From assembly GCA_026785745.1 (NCBI GenBank), contig JAJAZO010000410.1, forward strand, positions 1 to 6,299: a stretch of DNA of 6,299 nt, read 5' to 3'. This document shows, one piece after another, positions 4,945 to 6,299 of this stretch (position 1 is the first letter of the stretch; each line of letters opens with the position of its first letter). Made by a program: the position numbers and the translations under genes. The stretch is from Chitinophagaceae bacterium (lineage in GTDB: Bacteria > Bacteroidota > Bacteroidia > Chitinophagales > Chitinophagaceae). A model generated the notes under the pieces. That model saw nothing but the letters and a program-made list of their open reading frames with translations. It did not search any database and was not told the origin of the DNA.

Positions 4945-6069
4945 ATGGTTATTGCCGTCAATACAAGATTTCTGCTGACCGATTACCTGGAAGGGTATGG
5001 CAATTTCATCTATGAAACCTTTAAACGCATTACACAAAATCATCCCGAACAGCAGTTCATTTTCATTTTTGACAGACCGTATGACGAACGATTTGTTTTC
5101 GGTAAAAATGTAAAAGCTGTTGTTACTGGTCCGGCCGCAAGGCATCCTTTGTTGTGGAAATTATGGTACGATATAAAAGTACCCGCCGTTCTCAGAAAAT
5201 ATAAAGCTGATGTATTTGTTTCCTGCGATGGATTTTGTTCGCTTCGCACCAAAGTGCCGCAATGTTTGGTAGTGCATGACCTGGCTTTTCTGCATTATCC
5301 TTCTTTTATAAAAAAATCACATTTGCTTTTTTATAAAAGATATACACCAAAGTTTTTGACTAAAGCAATATCTGTTGCCACTGTTTCTGAATTTTCCAGG
5401 CAGGACATCATTACACAGTATAAAACCGATGCCACAAAAATTGATCTGGTGTTCAATGGTGTAAAAGAAATTTTTCAGCCCGTAAGCGACGAAGACAAAG
5501 CGGCAACGAAAAATAAATACACCGACGGCAAAGAATATTTTGTGTATGCTGGTGCTATTCATCCCAGAAAAAATTTGATGAACCTGCTGAAAGCATTTTC
5601 TGTTTTCAAAAAAAGACAGCAGACAAATATGAAACTGGTGCTTGCCGGAAGACTGGCCTGGAAGTATGAATCATTCAAAGAAAAATTAAAATCATACAAA
5701 TACAGAAATGATGTGGTGATGACAGGGTATGTTGATGATAAGGAGTTGTTTCAGCTAATCGGCTCGGCGTATGGAATGGTTTATCCTTCCTTGTTGGAAG
5801 GGTTTGGCGTGCCGGTGCTGGAAGCGATGCAGTGTGATGTGCCGGTTATTACTTCCGCCAACTCTTCCATGCAGGAAATTGCAAAAGATGCTGCATTGTA
5901 TGTTGATGCAAACAGCCACAATAATATTGCAGATAAAATGATGTTATTGTATAAAGATGAGAACCTCCGCAAAGAATTGATTCTAAAAGGCAGACAGATA
6001 GCAAAACAGTATAACTGGGATAAAACAGCCGATCTCCTTTGGCAGAATATCTTAAAAGCAGGTAAATAA
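4945..6069 (+). CDS. GT4-family glycosyltransferase (group 1, GT-B fold)
   Basis: The 374-residue protein has the two-domain layout of retaining GT4 glycosyltransferases, which move a sugar from a nucleotide-sugar donor to a lipid- or glycan-linked acceptor at the inner face of the membrane. Residues 1-190 form the acceptor-side Rossmann domain: first strand VIAVNTRFLL, a Gly-containing loop LEGYGN at 15-20, VVHDLAFLHYP at 109-119, and SVATVSEFSRQDI at 143-155. Residues about 195-365 form the donor domain, with YAGAIHPRKNL (201-211; Arg208 and Lys209 expected to contact donor phosphates) and PSLLEGFGVPVLEAM at 281-295, where Glu285 and Glu293 form the EX7E signature. Length is normal and no membrane segment is present. 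The start is supported by a Shine-Dalgarno site. gldC begins 57 nt downstream. The sugar and acceptor cannot be told from sequence; surface polysaccharide or lipopolysaccharide synthesis is the usual role. Confidence 0.93.
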   Translation: MVIAVNTRFLLTDYLEGYGNFIYETFKRITQNHPEQQFIFIFDRPYDERFVFGKNVKAVVTGPAARHPLLWKLWYDIKVPAVLRKYKADVFVSCDGFCSLRTKVPQCLVVHDLAFLHYPSFIKKSHLLFYKRYTPKFLTKAISVATVSEFSRQDIITQYKTDATKIDLVFNGVKEIFQPVSDEDKAATKNKYTDGKEYFVYAGAIHPRKNLMNLLKAFSVFKKRQQTNMKLVLAGRLAWKYESFKEKLKSYKYRNDVVMTGYVDDKELFQLIGSAYGMVYPSLLEGFGVPVLEAMQCDVPVITSANSSMQEIAKDAALYVDANSHNNIADKMMLLYKDENLRKELILKGRQIAKQYNWDKTADLLWQNILKAGK

Positions 6070-6099
6070 ATCAGTGCTAAACCGTCTAATCAGTGTTCC

Positions 6100-6107
6100 T
6101 ATCTTTG
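6100..6107 (+). promoter_or_regulatory. -7 promoter box of gldC
   Basis: TATCTTTG is an exact TAnnTTTG match, 19 nt before the gldC ATG, so the leader would be very short. No clear TTG -33 element is visible; an 8-nt direct repeat, AATCAGTG at 6069-6076 and 6088-6095, occupies that place. Confidence 0.55.
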
Positions 6108-6126
6108 CTCTCCTTTAATTATACGA

Positions 6127-6299
6127 ATGAATAAATCAACAATTACCATTGACGTAATGACCGATGAAAACCGGGTACCCGATTCTATTGCCTGGAGTGC
6201 TACCGATACCGGTGCCGGTAATGCACAAAAAGCAAAGGCGATGATGATTTCTTTCTGGGACGGTGCAGAAAAAGCAGCTTTGCGTATTGACCTATGGAC
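6127..6299 (+). CDS. gldC: Gliding motility protein GldC, N-terminal part
   Basis: The first 57 codons are present before the window ends; the family is about 110 residues long. The sequence begins MNKSTITIDVMTDENRVPDS, followed by IAWSATDTGAG, AKAMMISFWDG and LRIDLW, the conserved pattern of GldC. GldC is a small soluble protein linked to the gliding machinery and type IX secretion of Bacteroidota; in Flavobacterium it helps stabilise or assemble the Gld complex but is not strictly required. The gene is also found in species not known to glide, so presence does not prove motility. A -7 box lies just upstream, so it is probably transcribed separately from the glycosyltransferase gene. No Shine-Dalgarno is seen. 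Confidence 0.92.
   Translation, partial: MNKSTITIDVMTDENRVPDSIAWSATDTGAGNAQKAKAMMISFWDGAEKAALRIDLW

Overview
The window looks like chromosomal DNA from a Bacteroidota bacterium, probably of the Chitinophagaceae / Chitinophagales type. The evidence is a gldC start (gliding motility, essentially confined to this phylum), a DUF4290 gene next to murA, several -7 boxes of the Bacteroidota form TAnnTTTG, few Shine-Dalgarno sequences, and moderately low GC. It is mostly housekeeping sequence. I found no defence island, CRISPR array, insertion sequence, rRNA or tRNA.

Left part (1-950, plus strand): the last 181 codons of uvrB run in from outside the window. They are followed by a secreted WD40-repeat gene that loses homology partway through its second repeat and is probably a remnant. 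A near-perfect 16-bp palindrome without a terminator-like U-tract lies just after the break.

Middle (1011-3984, minus strand, read leftwards): DUF4290 gene, strong terminator, new promoter, then a compact operon murA > DUF433 > GNAT acetyltransferase. murA and the DUF433 gene share an ATGA stop/start, and only 2 nt separate DUF433 from the GNAT gene. MurA makes the first committed peptidoglycan precursor. It carries Asp at the usual catalytic Cys position, the natural fosfomycin-insensitive form. The DUF433 protein is an antitoxin-type small protein without its usual PIN-like partner. The DUF4290 protein ends in a Gly/Arg-rich tail with a repeated GRDNRG motif.

The stretch 3998-4403 has no convincing gene. 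It holds a GC-rich hairpin and two imperfect copies of a CCCTTTAGnGGTT-type repeat. A small unrecognised minus-strand gene follows (4404-4670).

Right part (plus strand): a GT4-family glycosyltransferase with its own promoter and Shine-Dalgarno sequence, then gldC, which has its own -7 box and is cut by the window edge.

The most interesting points are the MurA Asp121 variant, the DUF433-GNAT pair coupled to murA, the RGG-like tail of the DUF4290 protein, and a 10-nt repeat linking the DUF4290 terminator to the murA start region. None amounts to a clear new system. Family names come from recalled motifs, not from searches.
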